A DNA stretch of 41,362 bases from an uncultured beta proteobacterium (GTDB lineage Bacteria > Pseudomonadota > Gammaproteobacteria > Burkholderiales > Burkholderiaceae_C). The position numbers and the translations under genes are program-made. Shown here in pieces: positions 7,951-16,850 of the stretch. The notes under the pieces are model-generated. The model saw only the letters and a program-made list of their open reading frames with translations. It did no database searches and was not told the origin of the DNA. The stretch spans positions 1 to 41,362 of the forward strand of contig CAILAY010000027.1 in NCBI GenBank assembly GCA_903832285.1, given 5' to 3'. Positions within the stretch are counted from its first letter, which is position 1, and each line of letters opens with the position of its first letter.

Positions 7951-9963
7951 TCACGCCGTGACGGCGTCGACCTGAGCGGAGAGTTCGAGCCAGCGGACTT
8001 CCAAAGCGTCCAGTTCGTGCACCACGGTCTTCAAAAGCTTCGAGGCCTGCGTCATTTCCGGCACGGGCAGGGGGCTGGAAAGCCTTGTTTCCAGTTCCAG
8101 CTTCTGATGTTGCAACTTGTCCAGCTTGTGCTCTATTTCGCCGAGCTCGCGCTTCAGGGGCTTGGCCTTTTCTGCCAGCAGCTGGCGCTCGGCGGCGTCG
8201 ATGCGCCGCTGTTCGGCGGCCGAGATTGACGGCATGGTCTTGGTGTGCGCAGCCGCGGCGTTGGCAGCCGCTTCCCGGGCGTTGCGCTGTGACGCGTTGG
8301 CCGCCTCCTTGATCTCTTCACGCACGCGTTTGGCTTCGTCCAGCAGGTACCGCTGGTAGTCGTCCAGGTCGCCGTCAAAGGGCGCGACGCCACCGCGCGA
8401 GACCATCCAGAACTCGTCGCACACCGCGCGCAACAGGGCCCGGTCGTGGCTCACCAGCATGACCGTGCCTTCGAACTCGTTCAACGCCATGGACAGCGCT
8501 TCGCGTGTGGCCAGATCCAGGTGATTGGTGGGCTCATCCAGCAGCAAGAGGTTGGGTCGCTGCCACACGATCATGCACAGCACCAGGCGCGCCTTTTCAC
8601 CACCGCTCATGCTGCCCACGGCCTGCTTGACCATGTCGCCGCCGAAATTGAAGGTGCCAAGGAAGCTGCGCAGGTCCTGTTCGCGCGTGGCCTGCCCGCC
8701 CATCTTGCCGTTAGCTGTCATGTCCTTCACGAGGCGGATCATGTGTTCCAGCGGCGTGTCGGCCGGGCGCAGCACGTCGAGTTCCTGCTGCGCGAAGTAG
8801 CCGATGTTCAGCCCCTTGCCTTCGGTCAGTTCGCCGCCAATGGGTTCGAGCGCGCGGGCGATGGTCTTGACCAGCGTGGACTTGCCCTGACCGTTGGCGC
8901 CCAGGATGCCGATGCGCTGGCCGGCGAGCACGGAGCGGCTGACGTTGTTCACGATCACCGTCGGCGGCGTGCCGGCCGCGGCGTCTTCCGGCGCAGGATA
9001 GCCAAAGCTCACGCCGCTCATCGACAGCATGGGATTGGGTAGATTGGCGGGTTCCTTGAACTCGAAAGTGAAGTCCGCTTCCGCCAAAAGGGGTGCGATC
9101 TTCTCCATGCGGTCCAGCGCCTTGACGCGGCTTTGTGCCTGCTTGGCCTTGCTCGCCTTGGCCTTGAAGCGTGCAATGAATTTCTGCAGGTGCGCGATCT
9201 TGTCCTGCTGCTTGGCAAAGGCGTTTTGCTGCAGTTCCATCTGCTCGGCGCGCATGTCTTCGAACTTGCTGTAGTTGCCGCCGTAGCGCACCAATTTGGC
9301 CGCGTCGATGTGCAGTGTGACGTTGGTCACTGCGTCCAGAAATTCGCGGTCGTGGCTGATGACGATCATCGTGCCTTCATAGCGCTTGAGCCAGGCTTCC
9401 AGCCACACCAGCGCGTCCAGATCCAGGTGATTCGTCGGTTCATCCAGCAGCAGCAGGTCGGACGGACACATCAAGGCGCGCGCCAGTTGCAGGCGCATGC
9501 GCCAGCCACCGGAAAAACTGTTCACGGGGTTCGTCAATTCGGTGGTCTTGAAACCCAGCCCCAGGATCAGCGCCTGGGCCCTGGCCGGCGCATCGTGAGC
9601 GCCGGCGTCGTGCAATTCCATATAGGCGTGCGCCATGCGGTCGTAATCGTCGGTGGCCTCGGCTGCGGTGACTTCCGTTTGCGCAGCCAGCAGTGCGGTG
9701 TCTCCATCGACCACGAAATCGGTGGCGTTCTGTCCGGTCTCGGGCATGTCCTGCGCCACCTGTCCCATGCGCCATTGGGTCGGGATGGTGTATTCGCCCG
9801 CGTCCTCGTGCAGGCCACCATTGAAGAGCGCAAAAAGAGACGATTTGCCGGCGCCATTACGCCCCACCAGACCCACTTTTTCGCCCGGATTGAGCGTGAC
9901 GGAAGTACCGTCCAGCAGCAGTTTGGCGCCGCGGCGCAGGACGACATTTTTGAGAGTGATCAC
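7951..9963 (-). CDS. ABC-F family ATPase (YheS-like)
   Basis: Soluble ATPase of 670 residues with two ABC cassettes and no membrane segments. It has the first Walker A GRNGAGKS (near residue 35), signature SFSGGWRMRLQLARAL and LLLDEPTNHLD, then the second Walker A GANGQGKST, signature SMSGGEKARLVL and again LLLDEPTNHLD. A charged linker sits between the cassettes (KQQDKIAHLQKFIARFKAKA), and the C-terminal tail, about residues 540-670, is rich in Glu/Lys/Ala and probably a coiled coil. This is the ABC-F plan, and the opening MITLKNVVLRRGAKLLLDG plus the long C-terminal coil fit YheS best. ABC-F proteins act at the ribosome rather than in transport; the exact role of YheS is less settled. The start is GTG at 9963 and no clear Shine-Dalgarno is seen. 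It lies downstream of prmB on the same strand. Confidence 0.88.
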   Translation of the reverse strand: MITLKNVVLRRGAKLLLDGTSVTLNPGEKVGLVGRNGAGKSSLFALFNGGLHEDAGEYTIPTQWRMGQVAQDMPETGQNATDFVVDGDTALLAAQTEVTAAEATDDYDRMAHAYMELHDAGAHDAPARAQALILGLGFKTTELTNPVNSFSGGWRMRLQLARALMCPSDLLLLDEPTNHLDLDALVWLEAWLKRYEGTMIVISHDREFLDAVTNVTLHIDAAKLVRYGGNYSKFEDMRAEQMELQQNAFAKQQDKIAHLQKFIARFKAKASKAKQAQSRVKALDRMEKIAPLLAEADFTFEFKEPANLPNPMLSMSGVSFGYPAPEDAAAGTPPTVIVNNVSRSVLAGQRIGILGANGQGKSTLVKTIARALEPIGGELTEGKGLNIGYFAQQELDVLRPADTPLEHMIRLVKDMTANGKMGGQATREQDLRSFLGTFNFGGDMVKQAVGSMSGGEKARLVLCMIVWQRPNLLLLDEPTNHLDLATREALSMALNEFEGTVMLVSHDRALLRAVCDEFWMVSRGGVAPFDGDLDDYQRYLLDEAKRVREEIKEAANASQRNAREAAANAAAAHTKTMPSISAAEQRRIDAAERQLLAEKAKPLKRELGEIEHKLDKLQHQKLELETRLSSPLPVPEMTQASKLLKTVVHELDALEVRWLELSAQVDAVTA

Positions 9964-10078
9964 AGAAATAGTTTCGATTGAATAGATTGGGCCGGCCCAA
10001 TATGCGGGTCGGCGGACAAGTTACAGGGAGAGACCTGAAGCCCACGCTCCGGTGCGATGCGCAGTCGCCGCATCGAAC

Positions 10079-10951
10079 TCAGACCAGCGCTTCGCGTGTC
10101 AGCAACAGCACCTGATCTTCGCCGGCGCTGGTCTCCAGCCAGACCGCTTCCAGGTGCGCAAAAGCGGCTTCGAAGTGTTCACGCTCGTTGCCAATTTCCA
10201 GCACCAAGACCCCATTTTCGCTCATCTGGGTCGGCGCCTCTCTGAGCAGACGGCGGATGAAGTCCATGCCGTCGCTGCCACCGGCCAAAGCCAGTTCCGG
10301 TTCGGCCCGGTATTCGGCGGGCAGGGCGGCCATGCTTTGGGCGTTGACGTAAGGTGGATTGCACAGAATCAGGTCGTACGGACCGTTCACGCCATCCAGT
10401 GCATCAGACTGGATCAGCCGTATGCGGTCCTGCAAAGCGTGCCTGGCCACGTTGATGCGCGCCACCTCCAAAGCATCGGTCGAGATGTCGGCCGCGTCCA
10501 CGCTGACCTCCGGATAAACCAGCGCCGCAATCACTGCCAGGCTGCCGTTGCCCGTGCAAAGATCCAGCACACGCGTCGTCGCCGGCGTCAGCCACGGATC
10601 GATTCCGCCTTGAACCAGCAACTCGGCGACGAAGGAACGTGGAATGATGGCGCGCTCGTCGACGTAAAACGGCAGCCCCTGCAACCATGCTTCGTGGGTG
10701 AGGTAGGCGGCGGGCTGGCGCGAGGCGATACGTTTTTCGAGCAGCGACGCAACCCCCTCGCGCTGCTGCGGTGCTACCGGTTCGCCAGCCAATGAATCCG
10801 GGCCGTGCAACGGTGTGTCCAGCGGTAAACCCAACTGCCACAGCACCAGCCAGGCAGCTTCGTCAAAGGCGTTGTTCGTGCCATGGCCAAAACCCACGTC
10901 TGCGTCGGCGAGTTGTCGCGCACCCGCTTCAATCAATTCCAGAACAGTCAT
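10079..10951 (-). CDS. prmB: Ribosomal protein L3 N5-glutamine methyltransferase
   Basis: SAM-dependent methyltransferase of 290 residues of the HemK/PrmB family. The SAM-binding motif is VLDLCTGNGSLAV (about 128-140), and the catalytic NPPY motif that binds the target glutamine amide is at 198-201. The N-terminal helical domain covers about residues 1-100. The phrase SRQPAAYLTHEAWLQGLPFYV and the NPPYVNAQSM context favour PrmB, which modifies L3, over PrmC, which modifies release factors. The ATG at 10951 was chosen. The frame runs 39 residues further upstream, but that extension is low-complexity, unlike the family and would overlap the upstream pilU-like gene by more than 80 bp. The gap to that gene is 31 bp on the same strand, so the two are probably co-transcribed. 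Confidence 0.88.
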   Translation of the reverse strand: MTVLELIEAGARQLADADVGFGHGTNNAFDEAAWLVLWQLGLPLDTPLHGPDSLAGEPVAPQQREGVASLLEKRIASRQPAAYLTHEAWLQGLPFYVDERAIIPRSFVAELLVQGGIDPWLTPATTRVLDLCTGNGSLAVIAALVYPEVSVDAADISTDALEVARINVARHALQDRIRLIQSDALDGVNGPYDLILCNPPYVNAQSMAALPAEYRAEPELALAGGSDGMDFIRRLLREAPTQMSENGVLVLEIGNEREHFEAAFAHLEAVWLETSAGEDQVLLLTREALV

Positions 10952-10982
10952 GCCCGCAAGGCTGCTTTCAGATGGTCCGCCA

Positions 10983-12146
10983 TTAATGCGTGACATCCAG
11001 CGTGAACTCCGTGAACACGGGCACTTCGTCAACTTCGTCCTGTTGCTGGGCCTGGGCCACCGCCGCACTGTTGGTGCCAGCCTGCACCTGACTGTTTTGC
11101 AAACGCCACATCAGGTTCGTCGGCGAGTCGGCGTAAGCCATGCCTTCGCTACGATCCACGGTCCCATCAAGGATGAGTTGGGAGATGTGTTCTTCGAACA
11201 TCTGCGACCCCACCGCCATGGATTTTTCCATGGCTTCCTTGACGCCGACGAAATCGCCTTTTTCAATGTAGTCTGCGATCAACACGGTATTGATCAGGAT
11301 TTCGGCAGCCGGTATGCGCTGTCCATGGACGGTACGCAGCAGGCGCTGCGACACGATGGCGCGCAGCGCTGCCGAGAGGTCACCCAGCATGGTGGGGCGC
11401 ACCTCCACCGGGTAGAAGCTCAGGATGCGGTTGAGTGCCTGGTAGCTGTTGTTGGCGTGCATGGTGGCCAGGCACAGGTGGCCGGTCTGGGCGTAGGCGA
11501 TTGCCGCAGACATGGTTTCGCGGTCCCGGATTTCGCCGATCATGATCACGTCAGGGGCCTGCCGCAATGCATTCTTCAGCGCCACCTGGATCGATGCCGT
11601 ATCGGTCCCCACTTCACGCTGGTTGATGACGGACTTCTTGTTCTTGAACAGGAACTCTGCAGGGTCCTCAATCGTGAGGATGTGTCCCCAGGCGTTTTCA
11701 TTGCGGTAGTCGATCATTGAAGCCAGGGTGGTGCTCTTGCCCGTGCCGGTGGCTCCCACCATCAGCAGCAGGCCACGCTTTTGCATGATCAATTCGGCGA
11801 GAACCGGAGGTAGATTGAGCGTTGCCAGCGGTGGAACTTCTCCCGTGATGTAACGGATCACGGCCGCATAGGAGCCACGCTGGCGCATCGCGCTGATACG
11901 AAAACGCCCCACGCCCTCGATGGGTATCGCCATGTTGAGCTCACCGGTTTCCTCGAGTTCCTCAATCCGTTCGGGTGGCACCACTTCGGCCAGCAAGGAG
12001 CGCGTGGCACCGGGCGAGAGCAACTGGTTATTGATCGGAACGCACTGACCATTTATCTTGATCAACGCCGGCGACTGCGCCGACAGGTAGACGTCAGACG
12101 CCTTCTTCTCCCCCATCAGGGTCAGTATCTGGTGCATCAATCCCAT
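10983..12146 (-). CDS. pilU: PilT/PilU-type pilus retraction ATPase
   Basis: Cytoplasmic AAA+-like secretion ATPase of 387 residues. It has Walker A GATGTGKSTT (131-140), an acidic Walker B region VIMIGEIRDRET, and the His box GHLCLATMHANNS. The N-terminal PAS-like domain covers about residues 1-100. The length and C-terminal extension (EKSMAVGSQMFEEHISQLIL followed by ADSPTNLMWRLQ) fit PilU-like paralogues better than PilT, which is shorter. Such ATPases power type IV pilus retraction or assist PilT; here it is not next to other pilus genes but sits inside a lysine/diaminopimelate gene run, an arrangement I recall from related Burkholderiales. The start ATG at 12146 has a good AGGAG about 8 bp upstream. 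The gap to dapD is 29 bp. Confidence 0.82.
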   Translation of the reverse strand: MGLMHQILTLMGEKKASDVYLSAQSPALIKINGQCVPINNQLLSPGATRSLLAEVVPPERIEELEETGELNMAIPIEGVGRFRISAMRQRGSYAAVIRYITGEVPPLATLNLPPVLAELIMQKRGLLLMVGATGTGKSTTLASMIDYRNENAWGHILTIEDPAEFLFKNKKSVINQREVGTDTASIQVALKNALRQAPDVIMIGEIRDRETMSAAIAYAQTGHLCLATMHANNSYQALNRILSFYPVEVRPTMLGDLSAALRAIVSQRLLRTVHGQRIPAAEILINTVLIADYIEKGDFVGVKEAMEKSMAVGSQMFEEHISQLILDGTVDRSEGMAYADSPTNLMWRLQNSQVQAGTNSAAVAQAQQQDEVDEVPVFTEFTLDVTH

Positions 12147-12175
12147 GAGCTACTCCTTGGAAAAACGGCGATCGT

Positions 12176-13000
12176 TTAATCGCGCAGCAAGTCGTTCAGG
12201 CTGGTCTTGGCCCGCGTCTGAGCATCCACGCGTTTCACGATCACGGCACAGTAAAGACTGTACCTGCCATTGTCTTTGGGCAGGTTGCCCGCGACCACAA
12301 CCGAACCCGCCGGAATGCGGCCGTAGCTGACAGTATCCGTGGCGCGATCGTAAATGGCGGTGCTTTGTCCAATGTACACGCCCATGGAGATGACAGAGTT
12401 TTCCTCCACGATGACACCCTCGACAATTTCCGAGCGCGCGCCGATGAAACAGTTGTCTTCGATGATGGTGGGGTTCGCCTGCATCGGCTCCAGCACGCCG
12501 CCGATGCCCACGCCGCCCGAGAGATGCACGTTCTTGCCGATCTGCGCGCACGAACCGACCGCCGCCCAGGTGTCGACCATCGTTCCTTCGTCCACGTAGG
12601 CGCCGATGTTGACGAAGGATGGCATCAGGATCACGCCCTTGCCAAGATAGCTGCCACGGCGCGCCACGGCGGGCGGAACCACGCGTATGCCGGTGGCCGC
12701 AACTGCCGCTTCGTCCATGTGCGAGAACTTGGTGTGCACCTTGTCGTAAAACGCCAGATCGCCGGCGCGCATGAGTGCGTTGTCGGTCAGACGAAAGCTC
12801 AGGAGCACGGCCTTTTTGATCCATTGGTGTGTTGTCCATTGGCCCACACCGCTGCGTGTCGCCACGCGCAACTCGCCCTTGTTCAGCCCCGCGATGACGT
12901 GATCCACGGCCTCGCGCGTGGCTTGCGGCGCGGTCTTGACGGACAGGTTGGCGCGGTCTTCCCACGCGGCGTCGATGATGGATTCAAGGGCTTGGGTCAT
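12176..13000 (-). CDS. dapD: Tetrahydrodipicolinate N-succinyltransferase
   Basis: Left-handed parallel beta-helix acyltransferase of 274 residues. It transfers succinyl from succinyl-CoA to tetrahydrodipicolinate in the succinylase branch of diaminopimelate and lysine synthesis. The hexapeptide-repeat region runs from about residue 100 to 240, including [40 protein letters not shown] and [13 protein letters not shown], which are hallmark DapD motifs. The N-terminal helical domain includes KPTTHQ-like [16 protein letters not shown]. The ATG at 13000 ([13 protein letters not shown]) was chosen; an upstream extension of 39 residues in the same frame overlaps dapC and looks like noise. The gap to the dapC stop is 4 bp, so the two genes are almost certainly one transcript. 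Confidence 0.93.
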   Translation of the reverse strand: MTQALESIIDAAWEDRANLSVKTAPQATREAVDHVIAGLNKGELRVATRSGVGQWTTHQWIKKAVLLSFRLTDNALMRAGDLAFYDKVHTKFSHMDEAAVAATGIRVVPPAVARRGSYLGKGVILMPSFVNIGAYVDEGTMVDTWAAVGSCAQIGKNVHLSGGVGIGGVLEPMQANPTIIEDNCFIGARSEIVEGVIVEENSVISMGVYIGQSTAIYDRATDTVSYGRIPAGSVVVAGNLPKDNGRYSLYCAVIVKRVDAQTRAKTSLNDLLRD

Positions 13001-13004
13001 GGTT

Positions 13005-14225
13005 TCAGTTCGTCTTGGGGTTAGGTTGTGGGGCGCTGACAAAGTCAACAATGCGCTGCGCTGCCTGCAAACACTCGGCCGTCTGCGCCACCAGCGCCAT
13101 ACGGAACCGACCGGCACCGGGGTTGAAGCCCTGCGCGGTGCGTGCCAGGAAACTGCCGGGCAAAACGGTCACATTGTAAAGAGCGTACAGCTCGCGCGCG
13201 AAGGCCGCGTCATCACCCTTGAAGCGCGCAGGGATAGCAGCCCATAAATAAAAGCTGGCGTCGGGCAACGCCACGTCCAGCACGGGCGTGAGCAATGGTG
13301 TGACCTGGGCGAACTTGTCGCGGTACTGGGCACGGTTCTCGACCACGTGCTGCTCGTCGCTCCAGGCAGCAATGCTGGCCGCCTGCACGATCGGACTCAT
13401 GGCGCAGCCGTGGTAGGTGCGGTACAGCAGGAAGGACTTGAGGATGGCCGCGTCGCCCGCCACGAAACCGCTGCGCAGGCCAGGCACGTTGCTGCGCTTG
13501 GACAGGCTGGTGAACGACACCAGATTCTTGAAGTCACTGCGGCCCAACAGAGTCGCGGCCTGCAGTCCACCCAGCGGCGGTTCGTCGCGGAAATAGATTT
13601 CGCTGTAGCACTCGTCAGAGGCAATGATAAAGCCGTAGCGGTCACTCAGATCGAACAGCTTCTGCCACTCGGAAAGCGGCATCACGGCGCCCGTGGGGTT
13701 ACCGGGCGAGCAGGCGAACACCAGTTGTGTGCGCCGCCAAACGTCATCGGCAACGTCGTCCCAGTCGACCGCGAAATTGCGGCTTGCCACGCTCGGCACA
13801 TAGTGGACTTCAGCCCCTGCGAGCAGCGCCGCGCCCTCGTAGATCTGGTAGAAGGGGTTCGGGCAGAGCACGGTTGCGCCTGCCCTTGTCGGGTCGATCA
13901 CGGTCTGGGCAAAGGCAAACAACGCCTCGCGCGAGCCGTTGATGGGCAAGACCTGTGTTGTGGGGTCCAGATGCAAGCCATAGCGCCGCTGCAGCCAGGT
14001 TGTGAAGGCGGCGCGCAGGGCGGGCTCGCCCGCAGTCGCGGGATAGCTGGAGAGGCCTCTGAGCGAATCGGTCAAGGCCTGCTGGATGAAGGCCGGTGTG
14101 GCGTGTTTGGGTTCGCCCATGCCCAGACTGATGTGCTCGTAGGCGGGGTTGGGCTTGACGCCGGAAAAAAGCTGGCGCAGCCGCTCGAACGGATAGGCCT
14201 GTAAACGCGAAAGCAATGGATTCAT
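13005..14225 (-). CDS. dapC: Succinyldiaminopimelate transaminase
   Basis: PLP-dependent fold-type I aminotransferase of 406 residues. The PLP lysine is Lys243 in [15 protein letters not shown], and [12 protein letters not shown] (about 172-183), [11 protein letters not shown] (202-212) and the C-terminal [12 protein letters not shown] are also typical. The opening [20 protein letters not shown] is characteristic of the betaproteobacterial DapC subfamily. It converts N-succinyl-2-amino-6-oxopimelate to N-succinyl-LL-diaminopimelate with glutamate as donor, the step after DapD. It lies directly upstream of dapD (4-bp gap) and 26 bp downstream of selU. The next enzyme of the branch, DapE, is not encoded in this window. 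Confidence 0.9.
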   Translation of the reverse strand: MNPLLSRLQAYPFERLRQLFSGVKPNPAYEHISLGMGEPKHATPAFIQQALTDSLRGLSSYPATAGEPALRAAFTTWLQRRYGLHLDPTTQVLPINGSREALFAFAQTVIDPTRAGATVLCPNPFYQIYEGAALLAGAEVHYVPSVASRNFAVDWDDVADDVWRRTQLVFACSPGNPTGAVMPLSEWQKLFDLSDRYGFIIASDECYSEIYFRDEPPLGGLQAATLLGRSDFKNLVSFTSLSKRSNVPGLRSGFVAGDAAILKSFLLYRTYHGCAMSPIVQAASIAAWSDEQHVVENRAQYRDKFAQVTPLLTPVLDVALPDASFYLWAAIPARFKGDDAAFARELYALYNVTVLPGSFLARTAQGFNPGAGRFRMALVAQTAECLQAAQRIVDFVSAPQPNPKTN

Positions 14226-14251
14226 GGGAGACGATTATCGACGGCCTGCGT

Positions 14252-15343
14252 TCAGGGCGCGATGAACGTGTTGTCGTTGGGTCGGTCAAACAAGGCCCGT
14301 ATCTGAGCGGCCAGGCCGACCAGTGTGGCGCCGTGTCGATCTGTGGCGACGAGCGGCCGTGCTTTAGCGTATTGGAAGAAATTGCGCCGCATCGAATCCG
14401 CGTAGCCGGGATCGTAGTGCAGCGACAACAACTCTCGCACCACTTGCTCCGTTTGCCCGGCATGGATCTGCGCTTTCCAGGCGTCGACCACGGACTTGCC
14501 GCGCAATTCTTTCAAGGCGTCCAGGCGTTCGCAAAACAACGTCGGATGCTGCACGAAACAGTTGTAGTCTTCCAGCAAAAGCGCGACGCGCTCCTCCAGC
14601 GGCAGTTGCAGATCCAGGCAGGGGCTTGCGCGCATCGCAGCGATCAGGTCGGGTGGCACCGTGAGGTTGCCAACCTTTTTGCTTTCGCTCTCGATGAACA
14701 CCGGGCGCTCCGTGTCGAAACACCTCAGCGCGTCCCACACCAGCGTGTCAAAGTGTTTCTGCGAAGGCTGGGGAAGGTCTGGAATGGCACCCAGCACCGA
14801 GGCCCTGTGACAGGCCAGCGCCTCCAGATCCAAAACCTGGGCCCCCGCCAGCGCCAGGGCACCAAGCAGGCGCGTCTTGCCAGAACCCGTGGGACCGCAG
14901 ACGACCTGGTAGCGGTGGCGCTGAGCTTGCACTGGCAAGTCGGCCAGCACCGCTGCTCGATAAGCCTTGTATCCGCCTTCGACAAGAGTGACCTTGAAGC
15001 CTATCTGGTCCAGCACGAGCGCCAGTGCTCCGCTGCGCTTGCCACCACGCCAGCAGTACAGCAACGGCTGCCAGGATTTGGGCGCGGTGAGCAACTCGCG
15101 TTCGATGTGAACGGCGATGTTGCGTGCGGCGATGGCGGCGCCGCGCTTCTTCGCTTCAAATGGATTCTCCTGCACGTACATCGTGCCAATGCGCTGGCGC
15201 TCTTCATCGTTGAGGGTGGGCCAGTTCAACGCTCCGGGCAGATGGTCGAGAGAGAACTCGGCCTCACTGCGCGCGTCGATGACGGCGGAAAACGTCGAGA
15301 GCCGGGCCACAGCCTGCGTTGCGGAAATGACTTGAACGCTCAT
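14252..15343 (-). CDS. selU: tRNA 2-selenouridine synthase
   Basis: Protein of 363 residues with an N-terminal rhodanese domain and a C-terminal P-loop domain, the SelU/MnmH plan. The rhodanese active-site Cys97 lies in LLYCWRGGKRSG, the same position as in the enterobacterial enzyme, and the P-loop GPTGSGKT is at 150-157. ESESKKVGN matches another conserved family motif. The enzyme replaces the sulfur of 2-thiouridine at the tRNA wobble position with selenium, using selenophosphate, so a selD gene would be expected elsewhere. The ATG at 15343 forms an ATGA overlap with the esterase stop, which decides the start against an extension of 9 residues. Confidence 0.9.
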   Translation of the reverse strand: MSVQVISATQAVARLSTFSAVIDARSEAEFSLDHLPGALNWPTLNDEERQRIGTMYVQENPFEAKKRGAAIAARNIAVHIERELLTAPKSWQPLLYCWRGGKRSGALALVLDQIGFKVTLVEGGYKAYRAAVLADLPVQAQRHRYQVVCGPTGSGKTRLLGALALAGAQVLDLEALACHRASVLGAIPDLPQPSQKHFDTLVWDALRCFDTERPVFIESESKKVGNLTVPPDLIAAMRASPCLDLQLPLEERVALLLEDYNCFVQHPTLFCERLDALKELRGKSVVDAWKAQIHAGQTEQVVRELLSLHYDPGYADSMRRNFFQYAKARPLVATDRHGATLVGLAAQIRALFDRPNDNTFIAP

Positions 15344-16014
15344 GGCAGCAACTTCTTCAAGGCGGGCCAAACGTTATCCAACAATCGGCTCTGCGCTTCC
15401 TCGCGTGGATGGATGCGGTCCGCCTGGAACCACTGCTCGGCATCAGGCCGATCCGCCACGCCATGCAGCAGGAATGGCACCAGGGCAGTCTTGCGCTTTC
15501 TTGAAATGGTCACGAAGCTGGCAGCGAAGGCCTGGCTGTAATCCGCGCCGTAATTCGGTGGCACCTGCATCCCGATCAACAGCACTTTGGTGCCGCTGGC
15601 CTGAGCGGTTTGAGTCATCTGATCCAGATTGTCCAGGGTCATGGACAGGGGCAAGCCGCGCATCGCGTCGTTGCCGCCAAGTTCGATGATGAGGTGCGTA
15701 GGCCGATGCTGAAGCAACAGCGAAGCCAGACGCGAGCGACCACCGGAGGTGGTCTCGCCGCTGATGCTGGCATTGACGATGCTCGCCGGAATTCGTTCCT
15801 GCGACAGTCGCTGCCCCAGCAGCCCGACCCAGCCGCTGCCGCGTTTGAGGCCATACTCGGCGCTGAGCGAGTCGCCCAGCACCAGAATCACGGGTGCGAC
15901 AGGTTTGCCCGGCGGCGTCGCTTGCGCAGGTATTGACCCCGCAAGCGAAGCCAGTGTGGCACCCGCGATAAAGTCTCGGCGTGTCAGAGTTCGAACCACG
16001 AAAGTATTTAGCAT
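15340..16014 (-). CDS. tesA: TesA-like GDSL arylesterase/lysophospholipase, Tat-type signal
   Basis: SGNH hydrolase of 224 residues. The GDSL block VLGDSLSAEYG holds the nucleophile Ser49, block II gives Gly in NASISGETTSGG, block III GGND gives Asn115, and the C-terminal DRIHP supplies Asp199 and His202. This catalytic set and the overall pattern match TesA, a multifunctional periplasmic thioesterase and lysophospholipase. The N-terminus has TRRDFIAGATLASLAG followed by SIPAQA, which looks like a twin-arginine signal with cleavage after about residue 32. The ATG at 16014 (MLNTFVV) was chosen because everything upstream lies inside the divergent ABC gene; a GTG at 15999 is an alternative. Its start codon shares CATG with the divergent ybbA-like gene, and its stop overlaps selU. 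Confidence 0.86.
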   Translation of the reverse strand: MLNTFVVRTLTRRDFIAGATLASLAGSIPAQATPPGKPVAPVILVLGDSLSAEYGLKRGSGWVGLLGQRLSQERIPASIVNASISGETTSGGRSRLASLLLQHRPTHLIIELGGNDAMRGLPLSMTLDNLDQMTQTAQASGTKVLLIGMQVPPNYGADYSQAFAASFVTISRKRKTALVPFLLHGVADRPDAEQWFQADRIHPREEAQSRLLDNVWPALKKLLP

Positions 16015-16681
16015 GAGCGAGTCAATCATCACGGTGGAACATGTCAGCAAGGCTGTAACCGACTCCACCGGTACGCTGGATATTCTGCGCGATATTGATT
16101 TCGCACTGGCGCCCCGTGAAACCGTTGCCATTGTCGGTGCTTCGGGATCCGGCAAAAGCACGCTGTTGTCCATCATTGCCGGGCTGGACCGTCCCACTCG
16201 TGGCACCGTGCGTCTGGCCGGCATGGAACTGTTTTTGCTCGACGAAGACGCTCGTGCGGTATTGCGCGCACAGAAACTGGGATTTGTGTTCCAGAGTTTT
16301 CAGCTTCTGGCAAATCTGAACGCACTCGAAAATGTGATGCTGCCGCTGGAGCTTGCGGGTCGCAAGGACGCACGGCGGGCGGCAACCGAGATGCTGGTGC
16401 GAGTGGGCTTGGGCGAACGCTTGAATCATTACCCCAAGGTGCTCAGCGGCGGTGAACAACAGCGCGTGGCCCTGGCCCGCGCCTTCGTGGTGCAACCCGC
16501 AGTGCTGCTGGCGGACGAACCTACGGGTAGCCTGGACTTTGCCACCGGCGAAAAGATCATGGAACTGATGTTTGCCCTGAACCGGGAGCAGGGAACGACG
16601 CTGGTGCTGGTGACCCACGACCAAGCCATCGCTGCGCGATGCGAGCGAAAAATCACGATTGAGGCGGGAAGGATCATTTGA
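16013..16681 (+). CDS. ybbA: YbbA-like ABC transporter ATP-binding protein
   Basis: Single ABC cassette of 222 residues: Walker A GASGSGKST (42-50), Q-loop VFQSFQLLANL, signature LSGGEQQR, Walker B VLLADEPTGSLD and the switch His in LVTHD. It is most like the LolD/MacB/YbbA group, whose members energise mechanotransmission-type permeases rather than classical importers. It is divergent from tesA, as ybbA is in enterobacteria, which supports the name. No FtsX/YbbP-type permease gene follows; instead come two hairpin repeats and rlmB. The ATG at 16013 was chosen because it begins the family N-terminus (MSESIITVEHVSK); the long open upstream frame is antisense to tesA. Confidence 0.85.
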   Translation: MSESIITVEHVSKAVTDSTGTLDILRDIDFALAPRETVAIVGASGSGKSTLLSIIAGLDRPTRGTVRLAGMELFLLDEDARAVLRAQKLGFVFQSFQLLANLNALENVMLPLELAGRKDARRAATEMLVRVGLGERLNHYPKVLSGGEQQRVALARAFVVQPAVLLADEPTGSLDFATGEKIMELMFALNREQGTTLVLVTHDQAIAARCERKITIEAGRII

Positions 16682-16683
16682 GA

Positions 16684-16736
16684 GATTGCGGGACAGACCA
16701 AGAGTTACGCGTAGCGAACTTTGCTCTGTCCTCAAC
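16684..16736 (+). repeat. Hairpin-forming intergenic repeat, copy C
   Basis: This copy starts 2 bp after the ybbA stop. GGACAGA (16691-16697) pairs with TCTGTCC (16725-16731). Inside it CAAG pairs with TTTG, GTT (16704-16706) with AAC and CGC (16708-16710) with GCG, separated by single bulges, with a GTA loop. Positions 16684-16724 are repeated exactly at 16760-16800. It could end ybbA transcription, though it lacks a T-run. Confidence 0.85.
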
Positions 16737-16759
16737 AAATACCGGGATGTTGGAAGTCT

Positions 16760-16812
16760 GATTGCGGGACAGACCAAGAGTTACGCGTAGCGAACTTTGC
16801 CTTCTCCTCAAC
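16760..16812 (+). repeat. Hairpin-forming intergenic repeat, copy D
   Basis: A 41-bp exact direct repeat of 16684-16724, displaced by 76 bp, ends at 16800. Its last part differs (CCTTCTCCTCAAC instead of TCTGTCCTCAAC), so the outer stem is broken while the inner stem remains. It ends 38 bp before the rlmB start. Confidence 0.85.
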
Positions 16813-16850
16813 TGTTCGGGTTGAGTTGAGGCGCCAGCGATAATCCTCCC

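Noticed and set aside
9133-9981. Long + strand open frame (282 codons) opposite the ABC-F gene
   Set aside because: It is antisense to well-conserved ATPase motifs and its own translation shows no recognisable domain.
10952-11068. 39-residue N-terminal extension of PrmB
   Set aside because: It overlaps the end of the pilus ATPase gene and has no family similarity; the internal ATG at 10951 gives the normal length.
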